In this document: piece after piece, positions 46,960-55,311 of the stretch
Numbering within the stretch: position 1 is the stretch's first letter
Layout of the letters: each line of letters begins with the position of its first letter
Assembly: GCF_003480915.1 (NCBI RefSeq)
Contig: NZ_QUKD01000011.1
Location: forward strand, 150,894-214,893
Reading direction: 5' to 3'
Source of the DNA: Parabacteroides sp. TM07-1AC
Lineage (GTDB): Bacteria > Bacteroidota > Bacteroidia > Bacteroidales > Tannerellaceae
Length of the DNA: 64,000 nt
Position numbers and translations under genes: made by a program
Notes under the pieces: generated by a model
What the model saw: only the letters and a program-made list of their open reading frames with translations
Database searches by the model: none
Told to the model about the DNA's origin: nothing

Positions 46960-47274
46960 TTATAAAAGAGCGTCGATCTTAGCAACAAAAACAGGCTTCT
47001 GAGCTGCGCCTACCTGTTTGTCTACCAACTTACCGTCCTTGAAGAACAATACGGTCGGGATATTGCGGATTCCAAACTGACCGACAACGTCGTTGTTGTT
47101 GTCTACGTCCATCTTACCGATTGTAACGCGTCCTTCATATTCGGTTGCCAGTTCATCGATGATCGGGCTGACCATGCGGCAAGGACCACACCATTCTGCC
47201 CAAAAGTCAAGGACCATAGGCTTACCTGAGTTTACTAACTCTTCAAAATTTGCATCTGTAACTTCTAGTGCCAT
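46960..47274 (-). CDS. trxA: Thioredoxin
   Basis: 104 residues with FWAEWCGPCRM (Cys29 and Cys32) and the cis-Pro segment RNIPTVLFF. No signal peptide, so it is the cytoplasmic disulfide reductase. Monocistronic with its own -33/-7 promoter; it lies downstream of dnaE on the same strand. Confidence 0.96.
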   Translation of the reverse strand: MALEVTDANFEELVNSGKPMVLDFWAEWCGPCRMVSPIIDELATEYEGRVTIGKMDVDNNNDVVGQFGIRNIPTVLFFKDGKLVDKQVGAAQKPVFVAKIDALL

Positions 47275-47312
47275 AATTGTATATCTAATTTAAATTGTTC
47301 CCTTTTGCGGTG

Positions 47313-47344
47313 CCAAAAGTACTAATTCTTTCTGCACCGTACAA
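47313..47344 (-). promoter_or_regulatory. Bacteroidetes-type promoter of trxA
   Basis: Minus strand TTG, 21 nt, TACTTTTG, fitting TTG-N19-21-TAnnTTTG. It ends 38 nt before the ATG. The TGGCAC that overlaps it is not part of a sigma-54 promoter because no -12 element follows. Confidence 0.7.
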
Positions 47345-47346
47345 CT

Positions 47347-50300
47347 TTACCCGTTAATTTTGAAATCAATATTCTCATTCTCCTGCAGGAATTCAACCAG
47401 CTTGCTTGTCACGTTCAACCGGATATTCTGTGAGAAGAAATTCTGTGCGATATTGTGTTCTCCGTCCACTACTCTGAAATATAACAGGCTCTGACCCGGA
47501 TTGTTCTTGATCAGCACCGATAATTCATTGACTGTAGGTTCGTCAAGGTCATGTATCGGCAGGGTAATGCTGATCTTCTCGATCAGCTTGTCTTTCTCGT
47601 CCTGCAACAGGCGGATCGAGCCGATATTAAAATCGAGCTCGTTCTCATTCCAGCGGCGTGGTTCCACGCGGGCGGTGATAAGCAGGTACATACCCAGTTT
47701 ACAGTATTTGCTGTACTCTATATAGTTGTTGCCGAACAAGGCGATCTCGCCGCTACCGGTAAAGTCCTCTATCTTGACTACCCCGTAAGGCTTGCCCGTC
47801 TTGGTCATCCCTTCCCGGAAATCGGTGACGATGCCGCCCAGCAGTATCTCGCGCCCTTTCAGACTTTCCCGGTCGCTGAGTTCTGCCATACCCGTGTTGC
47901 ATACATACGTCAGCACGATACGGTATTCATCCAGCGGGTGGGCGGAAAGATAAATGCCGACCAGTTCCTTTTCTTTGTTCAGGCGCTCCAGGTCGCTCCA
48001 GCGCTGGCATACCGGAATTTCCGGTTTGGCGATGGCAATCGAAAGGTCGTCGCTGCCGAACAATGAATTGGCTGCCGTGCTCTTGTCCATCTGGTATTTG
48101 TTGCCATAGCGTACCAGCGTATCCAGGAAAAGTTCCCCTTTCCCTGTCTCCCCGAAGAACTGTTCGCGTTGTATGCCGAAGTTGTCGAATGCACCCGCCA
48201 AAGCCAGCGATTCGATATTCTTCTTGTTACAGGCGGTCAGGTTCACCCGCTCCACAAAATCGAAAATGTTTTTGTACGGACCGTTCTTCTTCCGCTCTTC
48301 GATAATATTCTGTACAGCCGATTCTCCGACACCTTTGACGGCTCCCAGCCCGAAGCGGATGTTCTTGTCCTTGTCTACGCTGAATTTCAGGATCGACTCG
48401 TTCACATCCGGGCCTAATACCTGGATACCCATCGCCTTGCATTCGTCCATGAACTTCGTGATATCCACGATATTCGACAAACTTCGGCTCAGTACGGCAG
48501 CCATGTATTCCGAAGGATAGTTCGCTTTCAGGAAAGCTGTCTGGTAAGCGACCCACGAATAGCAGGTGGCGTGACTCTTATTGAAAGCATACGACGCGAA
48601 CTTTTCCCAGTCTCCCCAAATCTTTTCCAGCGTTTCCGGTTTATAACCGTTTGCTTGTCCACCAGCCATGAACTTCGATTTCAGGTGGTTCATCTTTTCA
48701 ATCAGTTTCTTACCCATCGCTTTACGGAGGGCATCACTTTCACCACGGGTAAAGTTGGCCAGCAAACGTGACAGAAGCATGACCTGTTCCTGATAGACGG
48801 TGATACCGTATGTATCTTTCAGGTAACGTTCCATCACCGGTATATCGTATTTGATTTCTTCCTTTCCCTGTTTACGGGCAATGAAAGAAGGGATATAATC
48901 CATAGGGCCTGGGCGATACAGGGCATTCATGGCAATCAGGTCTTCGAATTTCGACGGCTGCAATTCTTTCAGGTATTTCTGCATACCGGCGGATTCGAAC
49001 TGGAATGTTCCGGTTGTTTTTCCTTCGCAGTATAACTTGTAGGTGGGTGGATCCTCCAGGCTGATATGGTCGATATCAAGCTCCTCACCGGTAGTCAGCC
49101 GTATGTTTTCGATGGCTTCCTTGATGATTGACAACGTTTTCAGTCCCAGGAAGTCCATCTTGATCAGTCCGGTCTCTTCGATCACCGATCCTTCATATTG
49201 GGTCACCAGCATTTCTTCGCCGGTTTCCTTGTCTTTCGCCGTACTTACCGGAACGACATCGGAAATATCGTAACGCCCGATGATAACGCCGCAGGCATGC
49301 ACGCCCGTGTTACGCACGTTGCCTTCCAGCATCTGTGCATATTTTAATGTATCGCGTGCCAGCGGATCATTACCGGTGGCGGCTTCTTTCAGCTCGGGCA
49401 CATAGTTGATCGCATCTTTCAGCTTGAACTTTTTCATGTCCGGTATCTTGTCCGGTACCAGCTTCGCCAGCCGGTTCGATTCGGAAAGCGGAAGTTTCTG
49501 TACGCGGGCAACGTCCTTGATGGCTGATTTGGTTGCCATCGTACCGTATGTAATGATATGTGCTACGCGGTCGGCTCCGTATTTTTCCGTTACCCAGCGC
49601 AATACCTCGCCGCGTCCGTCATCATCGAAGTCGGTATCGATATCGGGGAGGGAGATACGGTCGGGGTTCAGGAAACGTTCGAACAGCAGGTCGTACTTGA
49701 TCGGGTCGATCTTGGTGATCCCCAGGCAGTAGGCCACAGCCGAACCGGCAGCCGAACCACGTCCGGGACCTACCGATACGCCCAGTTCTTCGCGGGCTGC
49801 TTTAATAAAGTCCTGCACAATAAGGAAGTATCCGGGGAACCCCATTGTCTTCATAATGTGCAACTCGAAATCCAGACGTTCCCTGACTTCTTCCGACAGA
49901 TCTTCGCCATAGCATTCTCTGGCTCCGTCGTAGGTCAGTTTCTTCAGATAGTCGGCTTCCAGCTTGATACGGTAGAGTTTGTCGTATCCGCCCAGCTTCT
50001 TGATCTTATCTTTGGCATCTTCTTCGCTCAGGACGACTTTGCCGTTCTCGTCGCGTGTAAACTCTTCGAACAGATCCTGTTCGGTCAGCTTGGCGCGGTA
50101 GGATTCTTCGGTTCCGAATTCTTCAGGTATGGCAAATGTCGGCATGATAGGACCGCTGTCGATGGAGTAGAAGTCTACTTTGTCGGCTATCTCAAGCGTA
50201 TTGCTGAGTACTTCGGGAATATCGGCAAAGATGGCGTTCATCTCGGCGGTCGTTTTCATCCATTCCTGTTTGGAATAGCGCATACGGGTCGGGTCGTCGA

Positions 50301-51150
50301 GGTCTTTGCCGGTACTGAGGCAGATCAGGCGGTCGTGTGCCTCGGCATCTTCCTGGTTGACGAAATGCACATCGTTGGTGGCGATCAGCTTGATATTGTG
50401 TTTGTGAGCCAGTTCGATCAAGACCTTGTTCACTTCCTGCTGTTTGGGATACGTGGTGCAGTCGGCATTCGGATCGTGTGTCTCGTGCCGTTGCATTTCC
50501 AGGTAATAGTCTTCGCCGAACAGGTTCTTGAACCAGAGGATCGATTCTTCCGCCTTGTCTATCCGGTCATGCATGATATGCTGTGGAATCTCACCTCCGA
50601 GACAGGCGGAACAGACGATCAGGTCTTCGTGATATTTTTCCAGCAGTTCGTGGTCGATACGCGGACGGCCATAGAAGCCTTCGGTCCATGAGATGGAGAC
50701 CATCTTGATCAGGTTTTTATATCCCCGCAGGTTTTTAGCCAGCACGATCAGGTGGTAACCGCTACGGTCTTCCTTGGTTGACTTGTTATGCCGTCCGTTG
50801 CGGGCACAATAACACTCGCATCCGATGATGGGCTTGAATATCTTTTTCTTTTCAGCTTCTATCAATCCCGGGATTGCTTCTATCCGAGCCTGTTCGTCAG
50901 CCGTAAGTTCTTCTTTCGCCTTCAGCGTCTTCAGTTCCTTTTCAAGATCCTTGATAGCTCCGAGCGGCTTACCGTTCTTCTTGGAAACTTTATTGAAGAA
51001 CTCTTTTATACCGAACATATTCCCGTGATCGGTCACTGCAATCGCGTTCATGCCGTCTTTCTGTGCCTTGTCTATCAAAGCATCGATAGAGGCTTGCCCA
51101 TCCAACAGGGAATACTGGGTATGGACGTGTAGATGTATAAATGGTTCCAT
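47347..51150 (-). CDS. dnaE: DNA polymerase III alpha subunit
   Basis: 1267 residues. N-terminal PHP domain (HLHVHTQYSLLDGQASI, AVTDHGNMFG), the polymerase core with the catalytic aspartates in LPDIDTDFDDDGRGEV, the helix-hairpin-helix and beta-binding regions, and a C-terminal OB fold (REILLGGIVTDFREGMTKTG). Longer than the E. coli enzyme by about 100 residues, with insertions near the PHP domain (KDLEKELKTLKAKEELTADE). Main replicative polymerase. A minus-strand TATCTTTG -7 element lies at 51176-51183. Confidence 0.97.
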   Translation of the reverse strand: MEPFIHLHVHTQYSLLDGQASIDALIDKAQKDGMNAIAVTDHGNMFGIKEFFNKVSKKNGKPLGAIKDLEKELKTLKAKEELTADEQARIEAIPGLIEAEKKKIFKPIIGCECYCARNGRHNKSTKEDRSGYHLIVLAKNLRGYKNLIKMVSISWTEGFYGRPRIDHELLEKYHEDLIVCSACLGGEIPQHIMHDRIDKAEESILWFKNLFGEDYYLEMQRHETHDPNADCTTYPKQQEVNKVLIELAHKHNIKLIATNDVHFVNQEDAEAHDRLICLSTGKDLDDPTRMRYSKQEWMKTTAEMNAIFADIPEVLSNTLEIADKVDFYSIDSGPIMPTFAIPEEFGTEESYRAKLTEQDLFEEFTRDENGKVVLSEEDAKDKIKKLGGYDKLYRIKLEADYLKKLTYDGARECYGEDLSEEVRERLDFELHIMKTMGFPGYFLIVQDFIKAAREELGVSVGPGRGSAAGSAVAYCLGITKIDPIKYDLLFERFLNPDRISLPDIDTDFDDDGRGEVLRWVTEKYGADRVAHIITYGTMATKSAIKDVARVQKLPLSESNRLAKLVPDKIPDMKKFKLKDAINYVPELKEAATGNDPLARDTLKYAQMLEGNVRNTGVHACGVIIGRYDISDVVPVSTAKDKETGEEMLVTQYEGSVIEETGLIKMDFLGLKTLSIIKEAIENIRLTTGEELDIDHISLEDPPTYKLYCEGKTTGTFQFESAGMQKYLKELQPSKFEDLIAMNALYRPGPMDYIPSFIARKQGKEEIKYDIPVMERYLKDTYGITVYQEQVMLLSRLLANFTRGESDALRKAMGKKLIEKMNHLKSKFMAGGQANGYKPETLEKIWGDWEKFASYAFNKSHATCYSWVAYQTAFLKANYPSEYMAAVLSRSLSNIVDITKFMDECKAMGIQVLGPDVNESILKFSVDKDKNIRFGLGAVKGVGESAVQNIIEERKKNGPYKNIFDFVERVNLTACNKKNIESLALAGAFDNFGIQREQFFGETGKGELFLDTLVRYGNKYQMDKSTAANSLFGSDDLSIAIAKPEIPVCQRWSDLERLNKEKELVGIYLSAHPLDEYRIVLTYVCNTGMAELSDRESLKGREILLGGIVTDFREGMTKTGKPYGVVKIEDFTGSGEIALFGNNYIEYSKYCKLGMYLLITARVEPRRWNENELDFNIGSIRLLQDEKDKLIEKISITLPIHDLDEPTVNELSVLIKNNPGQSLLYFRVVDGEHNIAQNFFSQNIRLNVTSKLVEFLQENENIDFKING

Positions 51151-51232
51151 ATATGATTCTTTAATCTCGACCTTACAAAGATACTATTTTTGTCTGGAAG
51201 AGTGGCGATTTAATTGACAATTGATGAATTTG

Positions 51233-51263
51233 GTAAGGGCGGGTTTTATCCCACCGCCCTTAC
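51233..51263. terminator. GC-rich hairpin downstream of the HU-like / small ORF pair
   Basis: Perfect 10-bp stem GTAAGGGCGG / CCGCCCTTAC with an 11-nt loop. It lies between the small ORF stop (51282) and the dnaE start (51150). No T-tract on either strand, so it could be a weak terminator or processing site. Confidence 0.45.
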
Positions 51264-51281
51264 GATAACTTCAGCCTGATC

Positions 51282-51452
51282 CTAAGGGACAGGTGTAAAT
51301 AGAGTGTGATCCCTTTCCTTGCCAGGCGGAGCAGCAGGGCTAGGATAGGTTTGAGTGACGGTAGTTGCTTCATCATCTGTCGATGGTTTAAAGTGAAACA
51401 AAAAGTTCAGCAATGCAAGAATAAATTCGATGATTCGTTTGAATTTGGACAT
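51282..51452 (-). CDS. 56-residue peptide downstream of the HU-like gene (smalltalk-like position)
   Basis: ATG at 51452, stop TAG at 51284. It opens MSKFKRIIEFILALLNFLFH, an amphipathic or membrane-binding helix, followed by a proline- and acid-rich tail ending in TLFTPVP. It lies 38 nt downstream of the HU-like protein on the same strand. In Bacteroides a tiny ORF called smalltalk often follows this kind of HU-like gene; position and hydrophobic start agree, but I could not check the family. Confidence 0.6.
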   Translation of the reverse strand: MSKFKRIIEFILALLNFLFHFKPSTDDEATTVTQTYPSPAAPPGKERDHTLFTPVP

Positions 51453-51490
51453 CTTTTTTTAAGTTTATAAGTGAATGATTTAAAGAAAGG

Positions 51491-51934
51491 TTACTCAATG
51501 ACCGGACGGTCATCTTCCCCGTCGCTTCCGGATTGTTCCGGTTCCTTGCCGATGCGTTCGAGGCTGACCTTTTCGATCATCGCCCGCAATTTCGTGCCCG
51601 GTGTGAAGATGATCTTCGGCTTGCGGATCATGCTTGCCTGAAAATCCTTTTCTGCAACCGTTCCCGAGCTGCCGATCGAGAGGCGGAAATTCCCCAGCCT
51701 GCCCAACTGTACGACCTCGTTGCGCAGCAGCGATTCTTCCATGGCACGCAGCAGCCCGCGCACCACCAGTGAAACATCGCCGTCGCTCGCCGTCGAACGA
51801 TCGGCTACCACGTCACAGATCGAATCGAAATCCATTGTGCCGCTGACCGGAGCCGAGGCATAATACCGCTTGGCATCCGCTGCCGCTCCTTTTGTAAGGT
51901 CCTTTTTCTGGACCAGCTTGTACTTTACTGACAT
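51491..51934 (-). CDS. HU/IHF-like DNA-binding protein, Bacteroidetes type
   Basis: 147 residues. It opens MSVKYKLVQKKDLTKGAAA and shows the HU core (VVRGLLRAMEESLLRNEVVQLGRLGNFRLSIGSSG), then RKPKIIFTPGTKLRAMI in place of the usual DNA-contacting arm, and an acidic C-terminal tail (EQSGSDGEDDRPVIE). A dimeric DNA-bending protein by family. Divergent from the DUF4248/DUF3987 genes, with which such HU-like genes commonly travel. A minus-strand TATCTTTG at 51989-51996 is a likely -7 element. Confidence 0.88.
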   Translation of the reverse strand: MSVKYKLVQKKDLTKGAAADAKRYYASAPVSGTMDFDSICDVVADRSTASDGDVSLVVRGLLRAMEESLLRNEVVQLGRLGNFRLSIGSSGTVAEKDFQASMIRKPKIIFTPGTKLRAMIEKVSLERIGKEPEQSGSDGEDDRPVIE

Positions 51935-52146
51935 ACTTTTAAATGTTTAAGGGTTAGTGTAATAAGTAGCTCTCTTTGAACTACATTACAAAGATAATAT
52001 ATGCTTTGTTTCTCACCGGAAGCTGCCGGATGGTAGGGAATGATCAGTATGTATTTCTTTTTCTGTAAATAGTTGTCTTTCGGAGGATAACGTATGGATA
52101 TTATACGTATATTGTAGTCACTTAATTGTCTAAAAAATAAAACAGT

Positions 52147-52383
52147 ATGGACGGTAAAAAAAGAGAAATGTCTCCCTGGGGGAGAGCGTATGGGGTAACG
52201 GAATTTGCCCAATTGTATTTTCCGGGTCAGACACCGGTGATTGCCTATAAACGTATGTGGGAATGGATACGCACTTCCCGCGGGCTGAAAGCGAAGCTCG
52301 AAGCCGCAGGATGGGTAAAGTTTCAGAAATTGTATACGCCGAAGCAGGTCTCCGTATTGATAGACCATTTGGGAGAACCCTGA
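52147..52383 (+). CDS. DUF4248 family protein
   Basis: 78 residues. Contains the helix-turn-helix-like segment GVTEFAQLYFPGQTPVIAYKRMWEWIRTSRGL and a C-terminal YTPKQVSVLIDHLGEP. The fold suggests a small DNA-binding or adaptor protein; function unknown. It lies 25 nt ahead of the DUF3987 gene with no terminator between, so the two are an operon. Confidence 0.82.
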   Translation: MDGKKREMSPWGRAYGVTEFAQLYFPGQTPVIAYKRMWEWIRTSRGLKAKLEAAGWVKFQKLYTPKQVSVLIDHLGEP

Positions 52384-52408
52384 TCAGGTGTCATTAAAAA
52401 TTTGTTTC

Positions 52409-54793
52409 ATGAGTGAATTGAAAAAACAACAAGTGGAATGCTCATTCTTTGAATCGGCATTCAAGACAGCGGTCTGCGCAACCATCTTTTTGGATGATTA
52501 CCTTGCCGGAGTAAAGAACGGAAAGCACAAGGCTGCCGTCGAACGTTTGCGCGGCTATTTGGCAGCCCACGATGCGGAACATGCCGAGAGCACGAAGAAG
52601 CGTCTGCCCCTGCTGGTGGCGGGCGGCGTGATGGAAGGTGGCCGTAAATTGGAGCACATGGTACGTTACAGCCAGTGTGTGCCGATCGACCTGGACGATG
52701 TGCCGGGGTCGGCGCTTGATTTTCTGCATCAGGCGGAGGCTCTCGATTATGTGAAAGCGGGACATGTCAGTCCTTCGGGTACGGGTGACAAACTGTTTGT
52801 GCTGGTGGATAGCTCTTTGGCGGACCATCAGTCGGCATTCGGGTATGTGAGCCGGATGATCGAACACGACCTTCCGGGCGTGAAAGTGGACATTTCGGGC
52901 AAGGACGCCAACCGCGGCTGCTTTGCGGGTTACGATCCGGAGGCTTTCTATAAAGAGGAATCGCGCGTGGTGCATATCCCTGTCGAAGAACTGAAGGCTG
53001 AAAAGCAACAGGCAGCTCCGGCAGCCCGACCTTCCGCACATGTGACGGGGCAACCGGTAAAGACGACGTTGTCGAATTATATCGACCGTTTCGAATCGGA
53101 TAACTCTTTTATGGACGGAGGCCGCCACAGCTATTTGGTGAAGTTGGCTTCGGCGCTGAACAGTGCCGGTTTTGCGGAGTATGAGGTGGAGTCCGAATGC
53201 CTGCGCCGCTACTCGGAACCGGGTTTTCCGGAGAAAGAAATCCGGGGCATCGTGGCGGATATCTACCAGCGTTATCGCGGGGCGCACGGATCGAATCCCT
53301 GGACTCCACCTGTGCCTCCTTCCAGGCCGGCGAGTCTCAACAGTCTCACAAGTCTCACCCCTCTTCCTGAAAATCCGGCATCTGAAGAATTGTCTCCTAT
53401 GGGCTTTGATATTGAGCCGGACGAGGCGTGTTTGCCCCACTTCGACAAGGCTGTTCTGGACCGTCTTCCGGGACTGCTTTTGGACGTTCTCAAAACGTCC
53501 GGCGACGAGCGTGAATACGATCTGATGGCGATATCCTCGATCACGATGCTTAGTACCGTGTTGCCCGGTGTCAGCGGCATGTTGAAGAAAACACCTTACA
53601 AACCTCCTTTCTACACCCTGATCGTTGGTGAATCGGGAAGTGGAAAGGGTTGTATCAGCATGCTCCATAAACTGGTCGACTACTGGCAGGAGTACGTATT
53701 GAATAACTCGAAAGCTTTGGTGAAGGAAGCGAAAAAAGAGAAAGAGGCTTATGAGCTTTACAAGGCGCAGCAGCGTACGGGAAAAGCAAAACTCCCCGCT
53801 GGTCCTGTCCCCGAAGAGCCCGAACCGGTATATGAAAAGCGGCTTCATATGAGCGGCTATACCTCTACGGCGCGTATGATCGAACAGCTGGAGATAAACA
53901 AACCTTATGCTTCGCTGCTCTTCGAGACCGAGCTGGAGTCGGTGAACAATACGATGATGCAGGATTTCGGCGGTTACGGCTATGTCCTGAACCAGGCTTT
54001 CCATCATGAGCGGATCAGTTGTTCTTCGAGAACGAACGGGACTTCTTTTGTGGAAGCTCCCGAACTGGGATTCCTGGCAACCGGTACGCCTGCGATGTTG
54101 CAGAAGCTGATCCCTTCCACCGAAAGTGGGCTTTACAGCCGTCTGTTGATTTACCGCATTGCCGGTCGTACGGATTATCAGCCGCTGACATCGTCGGACG
54201 ATACGATGAGCTGTGTGCATTACTTCAACAATCTGGGGTTGCGTGTGCTCGATATGGCGGTACACCTGGAGAAATCGCACACGTTCGTGTCCTTCTCCGA
54301 TAAGCAGCGTAAACGTCTCGACCGTTACTTTGAACGTGAATATTATAATGTACGCGTATTCGGTAACAGCGACGTGACTTCGGTGGTGCTGCGCCATCGC
54401 CTGATTATTTTCCGTATTGCCATGACACTGACGGGGATACGTAAAGGAGAAAGCCGTAGCATGGAGGAAGATATCGAGATTTCGGACGATGATTTCGAAA
54501 TAGCTTACCATATCGGTACGCGTTGCCTGCGTCATTCGTTGCTGGTGAGCACTAGTCTGAAGCACAGCGATGCGGATCAGCATCACAAATTGCCGGATGC
54601 ACAGGTCGGCCTGTTCGATGCGATGCCCGATGAGTTTAAAACGGCAGAGGTTTTGACCGAGGCGAGCGTCCGGGGAATCAGCCGTGCGAGCGTATTCCGT
54701 ATGTTGAAAAATGCCCAGCTATATGGTTTAGTTGAGTTAGTATCAATAGGTTGCTACCGGAAGACGGAAAAAGGCAAGCATGTTAAAAATTGA
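52409..54793 (+). CDS. Primase-helicase-like protein (BT4734-type N-terminus plus DUF3987)
   Basis: 794 residues from the ATG at 52409; an upstream GTG at 52388 is less likely. The first about 200 residues resemble the BT4734/primase-like domain (YSQCVPIDLDDVPGSALDFL, HVSPSGTGDKLFV). Residues about 225-300 look like a primase C-terminal helical domain (GGRHSYLVKLASALNSAGF). DUF3987 follows, with Walker A GESGSGKGC near 406-414 and a strand LLFETELESV. The end is winged-helix-like (AEVLTEASVRGISRASVFRM). Probably an ATP-driven DNA-processing protein of the primase/helicase group. A three-fold 9-bp repeat at 53333-53359 encodes the linker SLNSLTSLTPL. No phage or plasmid genes lie nearby. Confidence 0.87.
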   Translation: MSELKKQQVECSFFESAFKTAVCATIFLDDYLAGVKNGKHKAAVERLRGYLAAHDAEHAESTKKRLPLLVAGGVMEGGRKLEHMVRYSQCVPIDLDDVPGSALDFLHQAEALDYVKAGHVSPSGTGDKLFVLVDSSLADHQSAFGYVSRMIEHDLPGVKVDISGKDANRGCFAGYDPEAFYKEESRVVHIPVEELKAEKQQAAPAARPSAHVTGQPVKTTLSNYIDRFESDNSFMDGGRHSYLVKLASALNSAGFAEYEVESECLRRYSEPGFPEKEIRGIVADIYQRYRGAHGSNPWTPPVPPSRPASLNSLTSLTPLPENPASEELSPMGFDIEPDEACLPHFDKAVLDRLPGLLLDVLKTSGDEREYDLMAISSITMLSTVLPGVSGMLKKTPYKPPFYTLIVGESGSGKGCISMLHKLVDYWQEYVLNNSKALVKEAKKEKEAYELYKAQQRTGKAKLPAGPVPEEPEPVYEKRLHMSGYTSTARMIEQLEINKPYASLLFETELESVNNTMMQDFGGYGYVLNQAFHHERISCSSRTNGTSFVEAPELGFLATGTPAMLQKLIPSTESGLYSRLLIYRIAGRTDYQPLTSSDDTMSCVHYFNNLGLRVLDMAVHLEKSHTFVSFSDKQRKRLDRYFEREYYNVRVFGNSDVTSVVLRHRLIIFRIAMTLTGIRKGESRSMEEDIEISDDDFEIAYHIGTRCLRHSLLVSTSLKHSDADQHHKLPDAQVGLFDAMPDEFKTAEVLTEASVRGISRASVFRMLKNAQLYGLVELVSIGCYRKTEKGKHVKN
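53333..53359 (+). repeat. Three 9-bp AGTCTCA repeats inside the DUF3987 gene
   Basis: AGTCTCA starts at 53333, 53342 and 53351. Its inverse, TGAGACT, appears three times with the same 9-bp period at 54804, 54813 and 54822, just after the gene. Over 27 bp the two blocks match as inverted repeats at 24 positions. Confidence 0.8.
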
Positions 54794-55311
54794 AAACGGG
54801 GGGTGAGACTTATGAGACTCGTGAGACTCATTAACATTTCACCGTCTGAAACCGTTCTTTTCCTGAATGGATGGTAATCGGCTCGAAAACGAGTAGGCAT
54901 CGGGGTTCTGACGGGTAGGCATCTGTTTGAAAGGTGACCGGCAAAAGGGTCAAAAATGCCTTTTTTGAAAGGGCTCGAAAACTGTATTCTAGGAATTGAA
55001 TATCAAACATCGAAGGCTCGAAAAAATATGACTAAAATAATCGTTCCTTTTTTCTCGCCAGCAAATTTACGACATTCTTTCAAACCTCCAATCATTTCAT
55101 CAATATTTTTTCCAAATCTATCTTCTTTCTTATCAACGCATTATAAAAGTGAGTACGAAATTCACACTTTTTGACACGAAGTTAAAAAAGGCTCGAAAAC
55201 ATGACTAGAAAAAAGGAACGTTTAAACTAGTCATTTAACAATTGATGACATTTAAACGACATAGAACAGGACTTTTATATAACACTATTATTAATATTAA
55301 ATTTATTGATT
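54794..55311. other. Repeat-bearing intergenic region between DUF3987 and DUF6383 genes
   Basis: No credible gene. It contains the TGAGACT triple repeat (54802-54828), two 22-bp-period units with GAGTAGGCATC and GGGTAGGCATC (54891-54934), four GGCTCGAAAA copies (54880, 54972, 55015, 55190), and an inverted pair CGTTCCTTTTTTCT (55042-55055) / AGAAAAAAGGAACG (55207-55220). A shorter dyad ATGACTAG / CTAGTCAT lies at 55201-55234. The last 80 bp are AT-rich and presumably carry the DUF6383 gene promoter. Confidence 0.75.

Noticed and set aside
47305..47320. TGGCAC on the minus strand before trxA as a sigma-54 promoter
   Set aside because: The correct spacing does not place a TTGC/TTGT -12 element after it, no activator site is near, and a good TTG / TACTTTTG promoter overlaps it.
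49558..50691. 377-codon open frame antisense to dnaE
   Set aside because: Shadow of the dnaE frame; no recognisable domain or start context.
52442..54586. 714-codon open frame antisense to the DUF3987 gene
   Set aside because: It mirrors the DUF3987 coding frame, has His/Arg-rich composition and no domain; the sense gene has clear motifs.
54956..55174. 72-codon open frame in the DUF3987/DUF6383 spacer
   Set aside because: Low-complexity peptide, no start signal, runs through the repeat copies.
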